A DNA stretch of 64,000 bases from Triatoma infestans (taxonomy: Eukaryota > Arthropoda > Insecta > Hemiptera > Reduviidae). The notes below the pieces were generated by a model that saw only the letters and a list, made by a program, of their open reading frames with translations, was not told the origin of the DNA and did not search any database. Below, piece after piece: positions 23,226 to 34,760 of this stretch. The translations under genes were made by a program, and so were the position numbers. The stretch lies in contig JAAEAF010002550.1 of assembly GCA_011037195.1 (NCBI GenBank), forward strand, positions 62,001-126,000, given 5' to 3'. Position 1 is the stretch's first letter. Each line of letters starts with the position of its first letter.

Positions 23226-23302
23226 TATATATATCCTTTCTTGTATATAACGATATATATATATATCACTCACTATCAGGTATATATATATATATATATA
23301 CC
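23215..23302. repeat. (TA)n-rich tract
   Basis: Two to three long (TA)n runs are separated by short unique spacers (TCCTTTCTTG, TCACTCACTATCAGG). Nothing else is visible. Confidence 0.85.
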
Positions 23303-23419
23303 TATCACTTTTGTTTGAAAAACACTTTTTCGAGTAAGTAAATTTTAGAGCAGGAAGGTCACGCTTCCTTCAAATATAATTTTTAGTTTATGCTATCCTA
23401 TCTATAGATACAATATTGA

Positions 23420-23662
23420 AGTCAGTTAAATTTTCCCACAATTAGATATAAGTCTAACGATCCCGATCAGGCGGAAAAAATCGACATGGAGAAGCGCCGT
23501 ATCTATGAGAAGTGCATCTCCTATTACCAGGAGAAGTACAGAGAGCACTTCGGAGATAGAGAGTTCCAGGTCCCCGGGGACTCTGGTTTGGTTCGTGAGG
23601 AACCATACCGAACAGAATGGCAAAGTTTTTTGACACGGTCGGTATCGACCAGAACAAACTGA
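23420..23662 (+). CDS. Unrecognised coding-like segment (candidate exon or retroelement fragment)
   Basis: An open frame of about 80 codons runs from just after a TGA at 23417 to a TGA at 23660. The part from 23444 is markedly richer in G and C than its surroundings and uses GAG, AAG, ATC and TAC codons, giving charged sequence such as KIDMEKRRIYEK and YYQEKYREHFGDREF. The stretch TTTTCCCACAATTAG just before it would serve as a splice acceptor, and GTGAGG near 23592 could be a donor. I recognise no family. It may be an exon of a host gene, or a gag-like piece linked to the LTR-like sequence just upstream. Confidence 0.3.
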   Translation, partial: SQLNFPTIRYKSNDPDQAEKIDMEKRRIYEKCISYYQEKYREHFGDREFQVPGDSGLVREEPYRTEWQSFLTRSVSTRTN

Positions 23663-24461
23663 CGTCGCTTAGTGAGCTCATTCTTATAGACTCACTAGCG
23701 ATTATTAAAAAACCATATTTACTAATAGTGACAAATGATTTTCTATTAGGGTTAAGTAGAGTTAAGTGTGTTTGTTTTCTTTTATTCGCTAAAAATTTGT
23801 ATATGTTTGTGTTTTTTGGTTTTACTTTATTTTTGTGTGACTTGTCCTTGTTGATCGATTGGTACGCTGTGTTCTCTGCAATTCAACCTAGTTGAGCAGC
23901 GCCACTTAGTTTTTTAAAAATAAAGTGCATCTCTCTCTCCAGGTTTGATTATGCGAGTTACAGTAAGAAAGATTTCTGTGAGTTTTTCATAGATTTCTTG
24001 AATATTCCTAAAAAATTAAATACAATAACAGGATATAATATTATGAAAAAAATAAATAAATAAAATAAAATAAAAATTCTAATGGATTCCTTTAAATTTT
24101 TCTGTGAATATAAAATAAATGCCATTATGTCAGAAATCAATATCACTCACAAGAATAAGGAGCTCTATATTTGCAGGAAATTAGATCATTAAAGTACATT
24201 CCGATTTCTTAACAGGGTGCCATTATGTTCTTATGGATTTTGTGTTTAAAATGCCTTTTTTTTTTAAGGAAATATTAAGAATATATAAAAGGATGGAAGT
24301 ATTACGCCAATATAATAAGATGATTGACGGAAGAACTTATATTGATCGCCTTTTTTTTTATTGTTAAAATTAAGGGTAATATTTAATGGTTTAAAGATTT
24401 ATTTATTTATTTACTAGCGAATGACCTGGATGATAATAATTATTGTTGTTAAATAAAAAAA
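23663..24461. other. AT-rich spacer, no gene recognised
   Basis: A CTCTCTCTC run at 23931 and A-rich stretches at 24045-24075. No motif supports a gene. Confidence 0.45.
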
Positions 24462-25388
24462 TCTGGTGTGAAACACTCACATAACTTTCCCCAATCCAGT
24501 TCTCAAAATTATAATTGACAAATTTTATAGAATGTGTACCAAATTTAATGGAATTCGTCGAAAATTGTAAAAACTGTCCAGTAAAAGCGTACTTCCGGTT
24601 TACTAATTTTCTTGAAACTCGGAATTTTGGCCATCTATTTATTTCTAATTAATTTTGTATAAACAACTATGATACCACTTTAGAGAAAAACATAACCCCA
24701 CCCCTTCCCCTTAAAAGTGCCCTTAAATGAATTTTCCCAGAGAATTGTTTTAAATAAAAGTTGTACATCTTTGTATGTTTAGTTTATATAGGATGTTCCA
24801 AGAAAATCGCGAAGTGAAAAAAATCATTTAGTTAAGTGGTGAAGTAAACGCACTTCCAGTCATCCGATATTTGTCAAACTCGGAATTTCAAAAACATATT
24901 TAATTGTAATTAACATTATTTAGATGATGACAAGATTGTCTAATCAACTGAAATAGCACTTTAGGGGAAACCGTAACCTTACCTCTCCCCCAAAAGTATC
25001 TTAAATTAATTTTTCCGGAGAAATGTTTTAAATAAAAGTTGTAGCTCTTTTGTATGTGTAATTGACGTATCATGTTTGAAGAAAATTGTTAGAGCAATTT
25101 TTGAGAAAATCGGAAAAAAGTAAAAAAAAAAAAAAAAACTAGTCAAGTGGTATTTCCGGTTGAGGAATTTTGACAGATAACGTACTATCAAGATGCTAAA
25201 CGAATATCAAGTTTCAACTTTCTACGGTTTTCCGTTTTTGAGCTATGCTGTTCACATACATACACACACACAGACCATTTTCGAAAAACCACTTTTTTGG
25301 ACTCGAGGGACCTCAAAACGGATATTTCCGGTGAAAACTTGATACTGAAAATTTGTCACGATTACAATACTTCCTCTTACTAGTAAAA
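24462..25388 (-). mobile_element. HINE-like repeat, copy G
   Basis: It starts TCTGGTGTGAAACACTCACA (24462). The subterminal repeat has decayed to CTTTCCCCAATCC. Core monomers follow with TACTTCCGGTTTAC (24590), GCACTTCCAGTCATCC (24849) and TTTCCGGTTGAGG (25151), then ACGGTTTTCCGTTTTTGAGC, a short (AC)n at about 25260-25272, CTCAAAACGGATATTTCC and CACGATTACAATACTTCC. The end reads CTCTTACTAGTAAAAAG, so the hairpin is lost. The first monomer carries an internal deletion. Confidence 0.8.
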
Positions 25389-26149
25389 AGAATACAAAAC
25401 AGAAAGATGTAGAGTAGGTCGAAAGATTGAATTTATTATTTTTAAAACTTGATTGAACACTTTAACTTGAATGATTGAATGTAAAGTAACATTCAGTTTT
25501 TATAAAGTTACAGGACGTAATGGTAAGAAAACATTTTGGGAATACTGTTTCCAATTTGGTACTCAAGGACTTTCAACACGGGAATACACACACATATACT
25601 CACGCACCAGTCCTTTATTGTTATATTTTTTATTGCTATTGATTATACTATTTTTGCGTGTTTATTTTTTTTAAAGTAATAATAGAATTCTTTCGAGGAA
25701 AGCTCATATTTCTAACCGCCTCTACAATGTATATATAATTTGATCTCATTTTCGGAAAGAATATTAAATTTTCTCAATAAGATGAGACAAACTTGTTATT
25801 AGATTATTTGATAATTTCCTGGTATTCGTCGTTTCCCAACAATTTTGTGGCCAGATGATTAGCCCTTTAGCTAAGCCTGGACTTATTAGAAGGTGTTTTG
25901 TAGAAGGGGAATTGAGGTCAAAGTACTTAATAAAGAACACAGGATTTTAATTAAAATAAAATTACTTAATCAAAAAAAAAAAAAAATTACATGATTCTCG
26001 TTATACTATAATTAAGTAGAGATTTACTTCATAATTTAGTAATATAAACTTTCCTTATATTATGATCCTTACAGCAAATAATATAGCCATTAAAAGTAAA
26101 CAGAAAATGATTTAATCTTTTCTCAGGTTTTAAAACTTACGAAGTTCTC
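25389..26149. other. AT-rich spacer, no gene recognised
   Basis: No supported feature. An A-run lies at about 25972-25986. Confidence 0.45.
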
Positions 26150-26884
26150 ATAAAATCTCTCGTTCTCTTTTCGGCTCTACAGTCCGAGATGGACTTTAGC
26201 CTCCCTAACAATTCCCCTCCAGACATCCCGGTCATGCGCCTGTCTTCGCCATTCCACCACTCCGATCCTGTCCAAATCCGCTTCCACGTCATCAATCCAG
26301 CACTTCCTAGGGGTCCTCTTTTTCATTTTCCAATAAAATTCTCTCCCATCACTATTTTTGTCATTCGGGCATCCTCAAGTCACATCACATGCCCCAGCCA
26401 ACTGATTCATCTGACCTTTATGAATCGAATTATATCTCCATGCGCAATTAGTTCATTCAGTTCCTGATTATTACTAATGCGCCATGTTTCTTGCGTGCGA
26501 ACGGGACCAAAGATACGCCTGAGTATCTTCCTTTCGAATATTCACAACATTGCTTCATCAGCGCTTCTAAGTGTCCAGGATTCTGCTCCATAACAGACGA
26601 CGGGCCTAACTAGTGATTTATATAGTTTTAGTTTTGTTGGCTTTGAAAGAAGGGACGATTTAAACAGTCCAACGAGTCCGTAATATGCTCTATATCCTGC
26701 CATTATTCTTTTTCTTATTTCTTCGGTTACCTTATTGTCACTGTTAATTTCAGCCCCAAGGTACGCGAAGTGTTGAGCGGCTTCAAACTTCATGTCTCTA
26801 AAGAGCATATCACTATTCGCCCCTCTTGCTCGGATGCAGACACTACCATATATTTTGTCTTCATTACATTAATCATTAGACCAA

Positions 26885-26982
26885 GATGTAGTCTTTAGTT
26901 TATTATGTTATGTATACTATTTGTTTTTCTTATTTTGTAAAAAATATTAATCAATAAAGACATTAATAATAATAATAATAAT
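26885..26982 (+). mobile_element. 98-bp LINE 3' tail inserted in the RTE-like element
   Basis: The 14-bp AATCATTAGACCAA occurs at 26871-26884 and again at 26983-26996. Between them lie 98 bp of AT-rich 3' UTR-like sequence with AATAAA at about 26954 and an (AAT)n tail. Removing the insert restores the RTE coding order across the site. This is a severely 5'-truncated retrotransposition by an element of the (TAA)n-tail type. Confidence 0.85.
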
Positions 26983-27142
26983 AATCATTAGACCAACCTT
27001 TCTGCTTTCTTCATCAATTCCAACCAAAATTTCTTTTAGAGCCCGTTCACTTCTTCCCAGACATACTAGGTCATCAGCATACCCAAGAACTTGAGTAGAT
27101 CGATGTACCAGACAGCCTTTTGTGTCAGTTTTCAACAAGGCT

Positions 27143-27713
27143 ATTAAGATTGAAGCAATTTTATTTACACGCAGGAGGCCACATATGACCCATTTTGTCA
27201 AAGTTAATGGAAATACCCTTCCTTGGGCGAAAGAAGTTAAATACCTCGGGCTGGTGTTAGACTCAAAGCTAACGTTCACAAAACATGTTAATACAGTATG
27301 TGACAAATCTGTAGGCATCATGTGCAGCCTATTTCTACTCTTAAGCAGAAATTATAACTTGAATTTTATGAACAAAAAATTAATATATTATCTGTACATA
27401 CGTTCAATTTTATTATATGCGGCTCCTGTCTGGTCAAACACTTGTCCTACTCATTATGTAAAATTACAAAGAATCCAGAACAAATGTCTCAGATTGGTTG
27501 GATCTTTTCCCAGATAGACACCTTCGATTATCACTTGATGTTGCCAGCGTATCAACTTTTATTTATAATCTTAAGCAAAAGTCCCTACGCTCATATAGCA
27601 AACATTGTTAACTACAACCTAAGTTCTTTGAATTATAAAAAATATAAGCATAAGAGGCTTAAGCTGTTTAGTTTTTATGATTTTATTTGTAAATAAACAT
27701 TCTATTCTATTGT
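27143..27713 (+). pseudogene. Jockey-type LINE 3' fragment inserted in the RTE-like element
   Basis: The insert lies between 9-bp duplications AACAAGGCT (27134-27142 and 27714-27722). It encodes the end of a Jockey-type RT: EAILFTRRRPHMTHFVKV, VKYLGLVLDSKLTFTKHV, YLYIRSILLYAAPVW and KLQRIQNKCLRLVG. A 131-codon frame covers most of this, followed by a shifted frame. AATAAA at 27692 precedes the TTCTATTCTATT tail. The orientation is opposite to its host element. The frame is fairly well preserved, so this insertion is younger than the host. Confidence 0.85.
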
Positions 27714-29800
27714 AACAAGGCTTTGTGCAGGACTAGGTTGAAGAGAATCGCAGTGAGGGCGTCTCCTTATCTTACTCCGCCGTTGAACTGGAACTCTTTG
27801 CTTACTTTGTTTCCAACAAGCACTCGGCCCCTGGTGTGGGAGCATGGTCAATTTAATAAGGTTAATTAATTTTTGAGGAATACCAAAATGCTTTAAGGCT
27901 ATAATTAATTGGTTCCTATCTACTCAATCGAAGGCCTGTTTGTAATCTATAAAGAGCAGGTGAACGTCTATGTTGTGCTCATAACATTTCTCTAATATTT
28001 GCCTGAGAACAAAGATCTGGTCAGTCGTGCTTCTGTTGGCTCTGAATCCACACGGATAATCTGTCAAGATTCTTTCGGAGTACACCTTAAGTCTTGGCAT
28101 CAGTAGATTTGAGAATATTTTATAAATTACATTGAACAGAGTTATTCCCCTGTAATTACCACAAAGGTCTTGTCCCCTCTTTTAAAAATAGGGATTATGA
28201 GGCCTGTGTACCACTCCACCGGCATCTCTTCCTTCTCCCATATCTTAAAAATCAAATCATAAAGTCTTTGGTTCAAGAGTTCACCACCCATCTTATAAAC
28301 TTCCGCTGGGATATTATCCTACCCAGGGGCTCAGTCATTTTTTAAAAGATCAACCGCAGTCTCAAATTCATCATATGATGGTGGTTCCATGTCAGGGTCA
28401 ACTCTGGTATCTACCTCAGTGATTTTAGAACCTTTTTTCTTCCCGCTTTTCCCTGATTACCTCCATATCACTTATTTTCTTTCGTAACCACTCTCTTTTC
28501 TTTTTCCTGCACAATATGGTCGCTCGTTGCTTACTCTGACAATATTTTTCTTTATTGTTCCTTGTGCCTCTCTGGCATTTTCTTCCTGTCTCTATTCTTT
28601 TGTTCGATTGCCTTGGCACATTCTTCATCAATGCATTCGGCGTTCCTACTGTAAGTTCTTTTGCCTAACACTTGGTCAGCGGCGTCTATAATTATATATG
28701 GTTAGTTCGTCCATTTCCTAGATCTCTCTCCTGGTCTATTTCGCCACTTGTCATCCAATGGTTCTGTACATTTTTTCTGGCCTTCTTGGTTTTTCAACCT
28801 GTCTATGTCCCATCTTTTTCTCTTTTTTTCTAATCCCCTTCTGAACATTGGCCAGTCTATGCCTAAAAATAGCTTTAACTAGATAGTGATCAGAGTCACG
28901 ATTGGGGCCTCTGCACGCTCTCACATCGATTACACTAGAAGCATGTCGCATTGAGACCAAAATATGGTCTATCTGATTTACTCCACCTCCAGGTATTTTC
29001 CATGTTCCCATATGTATCCTTTTATGAGGAAAATAAGTGCTTTTAATTTTTAGGCTACCGGATGCAGCAAATTTCGCCATACGTTGCCCATTATTATTCG
29101 ACACATCATGTAAAGTATATTTTACTGAAATATTTCTTAAGTGAGCTTCTTTAACAATTTGGGCATTAAAATCTCACAGAACTACAGCGGTATCATACCT
29201 GGGTATTAACTCAAGGGTTCTTCCGAGTTTGTCATAGAAAGCGTCTTTTTCCACATCGCTCTTGTCTTCTGTGGGAGCATGCACTGAGATTAAGAAAATA
29301 TTTCTAAATTTACCTTTAATTCTTGTTTTACAAATTCTATCCGCGATAGCTTCATAATCAATTATGGAATTCCTGGTGGATCTGTTTATAATGAACCTAG
29401 TTTCGAACTTTCCACTTCTTTCCTTCGAGCCACTGAAGATGGGGGAGTAATCCTTCTTGTCTACACGCCCTTGCCCAGGCCATCTTATTCCCTGGAGGGC
29501 CACTATATCCAATTTATATTTTATAATTTCATCTGCAACTTCTTTCATTTTCCCTGGCTGTAACATGGTTCTTACATTCCATGCGGCCATGGTCATATCC
29601 TTTACCTTTTTCCTTTTCTCGCCATGGTTGTTTCCATTGTTTCCGTGCTGCTTTCTTTGAATTGTGGGTCTCGTAATCATATGTATTTCGGCTGTGCGGG
29701 GAGATTGGCCCACAGTAACCTCGCTTGATGGTGGGGCTGCCTCCTTTAGGCTATCAAGTTAGCCTCTATCTCTTAGTAACGGAAGTTTACTATTCATGTC

Positions 29801-30288
29801 TGTAATGGAATCGTTTGTTGTGTGATTCCTGGAGTAGCAGATGTCTTGAAGAGGGCGGAAGTTAGTTTGAGAGATTTTGGGAAGTTAGTGCTCGAATAAT
29901 TAAACGGTTTATATAAAAATAACTATAATTGAACAATACTTTGAACGTTAGAAATGGTAACTAATAATTATAATAAAATACTTAGTAATAAATAGAAGAT
30001 AAATTAGAATGATAAAATAACTAACTAAGATGCACTACTAAAGAATGATAAGTTTGAATATAACTGTAAATTGCCGCTTGGGTATATAGACGTGCTCGTT
30101 TGGCCGTAGACGATATAATGATCCTTTCGTCGTATATCATAGAGTTTATATATTGGTGTTGGCCACACTCACACCAAGACATCTGTCCTAGTGTGCGACC
30201 ATGTGCGACCTTGGCAGTTTGCTGACCTTATTCGGTGCTTGCTTTTTGATGTACAGTATTGATGAAAAGGCTTTGCCATGTCATTACA
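29801..30288 (-). mobile_element. Solo LTR with 5-bp target duplication
   Basis: It is bounded by ATGTC at 29796-29800 and 30289-30293. The 488-bp element has terminal inverted repeats TGTAATG/CATTACA. On the minus strand a TATATAAA box lies near 30150 (complement of TTTATATA), giving the sense of transcription. A second copy of the same LTR is at 52056-52669. No internal region accompanies it, so it is a solo LTR. The 5-bp duplication suits Copia, BEL/Pao or some Gypsy elements; I cannot choose. Confidence 0.85.
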
Positions 30289-31207
30289 ATGTCTGTAATG
30301 TATGAAATGTATGTGTAAGTGTTAAGTGTACTGTTAGGGCGTTACTCCCCAAGAAGCTGCATGCAACAGCTACCCCTTGCGGGCTTTCATAAAAATAACT
30401 CCCTATTAAAAGATTTTGTATAAAAAAAAATCGAAATTGAATTATTTCAAATAGTTGTAAATTTGTTATTTTATGTTGCTATAGAAGGATTCTTATATAA
30501 AGAAAATTATTTATTGATTTTCAAAATATGTCAGATTATTTCTCAAATAAGATAGAAGCTTATAAATGTAATTTTTTTTTTATGAGAAAATTTGAATTCT
30601 ATAATAAAATAACCGCACACACAGACATACACATGCACATAAAAAATTCCCGAAACGTTTGATATTGCGGTATATATAAATAATGCAAATTTGATATAAT
30701 ATTACTTACAATTTTTTTTTTTTTTTTTTGCCATATTTATCTAACAACTCGCCCTGCCACTTTTGTATATTTATTTAAGAGACAATTTTTTATAATTTTT
30801 TTTTAACATTTGAACATTGTTCATGTTGCCAATATGGGGCTACAATTTGCTCTGTAGTTTTATTTTTCATAATTTACATACAACTTGAATATATCTGCAA
30901 ATTTATAACTGCCATTTTAATAAAATATATATTATGAAAGCATCAGTTTCTCCTAAAATATTCATTAATTCATAGAAGGGAACATTGTTTTTCATTTATA
31001 TGCAATGTTACGAAGAAATCTATATTCTTCACTCTAGAGAATTTACCATCTTTCCATTTTTGTCGAATTACCATTATTGTCATTTTTTTTTTATTTTTTT
31101 TTATTTTTTTTTATTGCTCCCACTTTTACATTTCTATTAAATCATCAAAATATTATTAAATTTAAACTTATCTCAATTAGTTTTTCTCTGTATTGTTCTA
31201 CGGAGTT
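30289..31207. other. AT-rich spacer; possible RTE 5' remnant at 30340-30400
   Basis: The block TGCATGCAACAGCTACCCCTTGCGGGCTTT resembles a stretch near 63674-63700 and may be an untranslated piece of a shared element. The rest is A/T runs, including a 10-bp T9A-type repeat at 31084-31116. No gene. Confidence 0.45.
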
Positions 31208-31890
31208 AGAATAGAATAGAATGACACGGGGGGGGGTCTCTAACCCAGACACTGCAGCGTACCTATTGAGGTTTATTGTGCCATAATGTCTAGTAGAGGA
31301 ATCCTTCCCTCTTCATAAGGTCCAGGACCTTCCCCACCAGTCCTTTTTGACGTACGATTTCCACCGGTCTCAACGTGCCGAATATCTCGTACCTTACTCT
31401 GCTGTTTGCGACGCAATCAAATAACAGGTGAGAGGCTGTCTCCTTCTCCTTCCTCCTCCTGACACAGTCTATACAAGGGCTCCGAATCAAATAATTCCAC
31501 CTTGTGCACAGGATTCTTGAACCTACCGTGCCCTGTAAACGGGCCCGTTATCAGACAAATCTGATACCTGCTTAGACTCAGTGTGTCTCTGGTTTTTCTT
31601 TTACACAGTTCTGGCATGCCCATTTTGCCGTGTTTTGCCCCAATACTTAGCCTCCAGTAGCGATTATGTTCTCCCCGAGTCCATTTCTCGAGATGCTTTC
31701 CCCAGAATATGTTCCGGTCCACAGAAAGAGGGGGTGTTTGCTCCATTCCTGGCCAGTTGGTCGGCTAGTTCATTACCTTTTATCTCTTTGTGTCCCTTTT
31801 ATGGGTGGCGACCCATACCAGCCGCACTTTATTGTGCCGGGAAAGCGCCTCCGGAAGTCTCTACACTCCCTGACTAGAGATTCTACGGCG
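31208..31890 (-). pseudogene. RNase H-bearing non-LTR retrotransposon, 3' fragment
   Basis: The minus strand begins INAVESLVRECRDFRRRFP and a degenerate GH.EIKG.ELAD.LA RNase H end (31880-31750). LITGPFTGHGRFKNPV follows, then the zinc motif C..C...KEKETASHLLFDC (31475-31400) and GKVLDLMKREGFLY at the stop near 31290. At least three frameshifts occur. The element ends in a TTCTATTCTATTCT-type tail (31208-31222 on the plus strand as AGAATAGAATAGAAT), like the Jockey insert at 27143. Confidence 0.75.
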
Positions 31891-31908
31891 TTAATACATA
31901 TATAAATA

Positions 31909-32765
31909 CTAGCTAAACCCGGCCACGCTTCGCTGTGGCTCAGTCTGATTTTAATTATTAGGGAAGTAAATAGAAGTATTTTAGTTAACATAGATTCAGC
32001 AAGAAAACACATCATTCAATTTAATACCCTAACTTGCGTGGCTATAAACTGAAAGGAAAGAAAGAAAAAATGTTTTTTTTTAACTGAAAGTCTTTTTTTA
32101 TTGTAAAGCTAGTGAATGGACTACATTATATGTTTGTCCGTTTTCTGCATAAACATAACGATCAGATGGTTTACCGACTTTGGAGCATGCGACATATGAT
32201 TGCCCATGAGAGAAGCATTTGTTTTCTAAATTCAAACTGCACACTTGCAAAGATTGTCCTTTTGCTTTATTGATTGTCATAGCGAACTAAGGCGTATTGG
32301 AAATTGAAGTCGTTTGAACTCGAACGCCATATCTGTCGGTATAAGTGCTATTCGTGGAAGTAGTACGTCTTCACCTTATGAAGTCCAATGAGAATTGTTG
32401 CTTCAATCAGATTATTCATCAATTTTTTAACTACTAATTGTGTACCATTGCATAACTTTGGCTGATTGATGTTTCGGAGTAATATAATTTATTGGGACTC
32501 CAAATTTCAAATTTAGAATGTGTGGCGGTAATGCGGAAACATCGAGTGAATTAAGAAATTCCATTGGAAAATTCACAACTTCACTTTGGTCCATCACGAA
32601 GTCAATGGATTTGTGTCACTGTTTCACCTGCGATTCTGTTTAGAATGATGTTGTTCATATTGAATACGTCGACATTTTCAGCCACTAGACTGGCTCTTCC
32701 GCTTAACCATGCGTGATTTTGATAATTTGTTTCGATGCTTTGGATACTAATTCTGCGCGAGACTG
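31909..32765 (-). mobile_element. Helitron 3' end with Rep/helicase C-terminus, relic
   Basis: The minus strand encodes the tail of a Pif1-type helicase: MTINKAKGQSLQVCSLNLEN, CFSHGQSYVACSKVGKPSD and YVYAENGQT (32280-32100). Upstream, in several shifted frames, lie GEDVLLPRIALIPTDMAFEF, LYYSETSISQSYAMVHN and VAENVDVFNMNNIILN. Beyond the stop, some 190 bp on, is a hairpin (GCCACGC-TTC-GC.GTGGC on the plus strand, about 31920-31938) about ten bases from the terminal CTAG at 31909-31912, followed by T. This is the canonical Helitron 3' terminus. The 5' part including Rep is missing. Confidence 0.85.
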
Positions 32766-32939
32766 GTGTGAGGTACTTCGAGACTGGTGCGGTGAGAGGT
32801 ACTTATAAGTAGTTGAGAAAGAGGTTCAGAGAGAGCGCCACGATCGCAACCCGTCTGCGTGAGTATATAATGCGCCAAATATAATTCGCGGGTTGGTTTT
32901 GAGAGGATGGTATACAGATTGGCAGATAATGACAGCCTT

Positions 32940-33650
32940 CCATAATTTATCCTATCCTCTTGGTGGCTTTACCTTCTAGGTCCAGTTGGTTGGCGTCGAT
33001 GATTGATTTAGAAAGACATGAGCAGACTGGGTTGACTGAGATTCCTATATGAGACATAAGATGGGGAGAAAAATTATGGTTGAAACGAAGTAAGGAAACT
33101 TCTACATTCTGGTAGTGGTCAGTGAAACAAGGTTTTTTGGCGGGGGTGATTTCCGGCTGTAGGAATTTTTGATTTCTCATACTCTATGGACTATTTCCTG
33201 CAATATTTACGTTTGAAATAATCCTTTATATCTGAGGATAATAACTTTACAAAATTGAGATCCTCTAGATTTATTGCCTCCTTCTCTTTGGAATCCGCAA
33301 TTTCACTGTCACATATCCCTGAGTGACCCTTAATCCATACAAACCGTACAATTTTTTCCGTTAAGACCCGCTATCTTAAGAAGATTTCGAGAACAATAAA
33401 GTCAGCGTTATGCCCGGGGTTTTTTAATTTGGTGACCACACATTTGCTGTCAGAAAGAATGACCGGACTGTTTGTGCGTGCATCTGTCGAAGAAACAAGA
33501 TTTGCGCATTTTTTTTTTTTATGACAATTAGTTTGGCTGTACAAATTTGAGGAATTACTGTTTAACTTGTATAACATATTTTGCTGATCCATCGGTGCAG
33601 ATTGTAATATGCTCTATAAGAATTGGGGTAGTAATATGGAATAGTCCATA
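32940..33650 (-). pseudogene. Non-LTR retrotransposon RNase H and C-terminal fragment
   Basis: Minus-strand frames give NSPVILSDSKCVV (RNase H third acidic site, about 33470), IVLEIFLR, VRFVWIKGHSGICDSEIAD (final Asp, about 33340) and then LLRFNHNFSPHLMSHIGIS with VCSC (33090-33020), the start of the C-terminal zinc region. There are several frameshifts and an A-run insertion near 33508. It is a separate family from the ones at 11412 and 31208. Confidence 0.7.
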
Positions 33651-34204
33651 TTTTCATATTTCAAACCGAATGGATTTAAAAAAAAAATAACGATATTAAA
33701 AATCGAAATGAATTAACATGTAGTACAATGTCATTCTGATAATTTTTTTTTTGTTCATTTCTGAGAAATGATGTTGAATCATTCTATTGAGGATTATGAA
33801 GATAATTTTGAGACATTTCGCCCTAATGAATCAGTCCACAAAATAAAAATAAATAAATAATTAAACAGTGAAGACTGAATGGCAATGTTCATTTCTCCAT
33901 TGTTTAATTTTTTCTTTTTTGTAAACTGACGATCGCCTTCAGTCGAAACTTCTTGGGTGAGAAATAAAGAATAAAACAATTTTTTTTTCCCCCTCCCAAT
34001 AGTAAGAGGGAGTTTATTATATTTTGAACATGCTCCATTTAAAATATTACATGTTTCATAAGAAATTAAGATAGATAAACACAAAAAAAAAGAAAATAAA
34101 ATAAATACAAATATAGATAAGATATACAATTAATTGTTGGTTACAGCAAAAGTGGATATTTACATGGTTATTTACAGTTTTGAAACTAGGCTACTATTTG
34201 ATTG
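33651..34204. other. AT-rich spacer, no gene recognised
   Basis: A minus-strand frame of 111 codons (34129-33794) consists mainly of hydrophobic and low-complexity sequence. I see no motif and take it as chance in AT-rich DNA. Confidence 0.45.
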
Positions 34205-34760
34205 TAATCGATTTTGTTAATGAAGTTGAGGAAATGTAGATACAGTATCTCAGTCAGTCCGGTTTTATTTGGTGGCCAACTGTGTCCAGTCAGTATAGTC
34301 TCTCACTTAATAAAACCAGTCATAGGTGGTCCAGGAGGGTGCAGTCAAAGAGTAGATGGTCTGGTGTTTGATCACTTATTTTGTCACACTTACATGATGG
34401 CGAACTGCCTATTTTAAATATATGTAAATAACTCTTAAATTTTCCATGGCCAGTAAGAAACATTGTCAGTTGGTAGCTGTCCAAGTCAATTCGTTTATGC
34501 TGTCTGTCGTATATAGATGCAAAGAACTGTCTGGTGTATTGTGCTTTCTTTGAATGAGCCCATTCTTCTTCCCACTTCCGCAATTTTTCCTGTCTTGCTG
34601 CAGAGTTCACATACGATTTTGGGTAGTACTTATAACACAACTCCAGGCTTTCCTCCTTTGAAGATTGCTGCGCTAAACGATCAGCTCTCTCGTTTTCTAA
34701 AGTGCCGATATGCGCTTTAGTCCACTTCATTCCAGTAGTCCATCTATTTTCTGTAATCAT
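34205..34760 (-). pseudogene. Non-LTR retrotransposon RNase H end and zinc domain, fragment
   Basis: A 146-codon minus-strand frame carries GMKWTKAHIGTLENERADRLAQQ (RNase H last catalytic Asp), YTRQFFASIYDRQHKR, LTMFLTGHGKFKSYLHIF and the zinc motif CKCDKISDQTPDHLLFDC. It is one of the better preserved C-termini, but is truncated upstream of the RNase H centre. The frame stops near 34320, and the normal C-terminus continues out of frame to about 34210. The group (I, Outcast or similar) is uncertain. Confidence 0.75.

Larger units (their letters stand above)
26150..29800 (-). pseudogene. RTE-like non-LTR retrotransposon with endonuclease and RT, broken by nested insertions
   Basis: On the minus strand the apurinic-type endonuclease starts MAAWNVRTMLQPGKMKEVADE (29590 downward). 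The catalytic Glu site reads LQGIRW instead of LQE.RW. A TGA (near 29175) replaces the Gly of the GDFNA box, and the later IDHILVS and DSDHYLV catalytic motifs remain (28980-28880). The RT part shows many stops between 28400 and 27700, but YADDLVCLGRSE is intact near 27073. The distal part has FAYLGAEINSDNKVTEEI, KLYKSLVRPVVCYGAESWTL (26800-26560) and ends near AKVHLGL. Two LINE pieces are inserted (26885-26982 and 27143-27713), and an LTR sits at its 5' side. The element is dead. Confidence 0.85.

Noticed and set aside
29174..29713. Host nuclease gene (craniofacial development protein-like)
   Set aside because: The frame is the endonuclease domain of an RTE-like retrotransposon, with a stop in the GDFNA box and RT following on the same strand; such host-gene names arise from misannotated LINEs.
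33794..34129. Small membrane protein
   Set aside because: Hydrophobic composition is what AT-rich DNA yields by chance; no supporting motif or homologous frame in the window.
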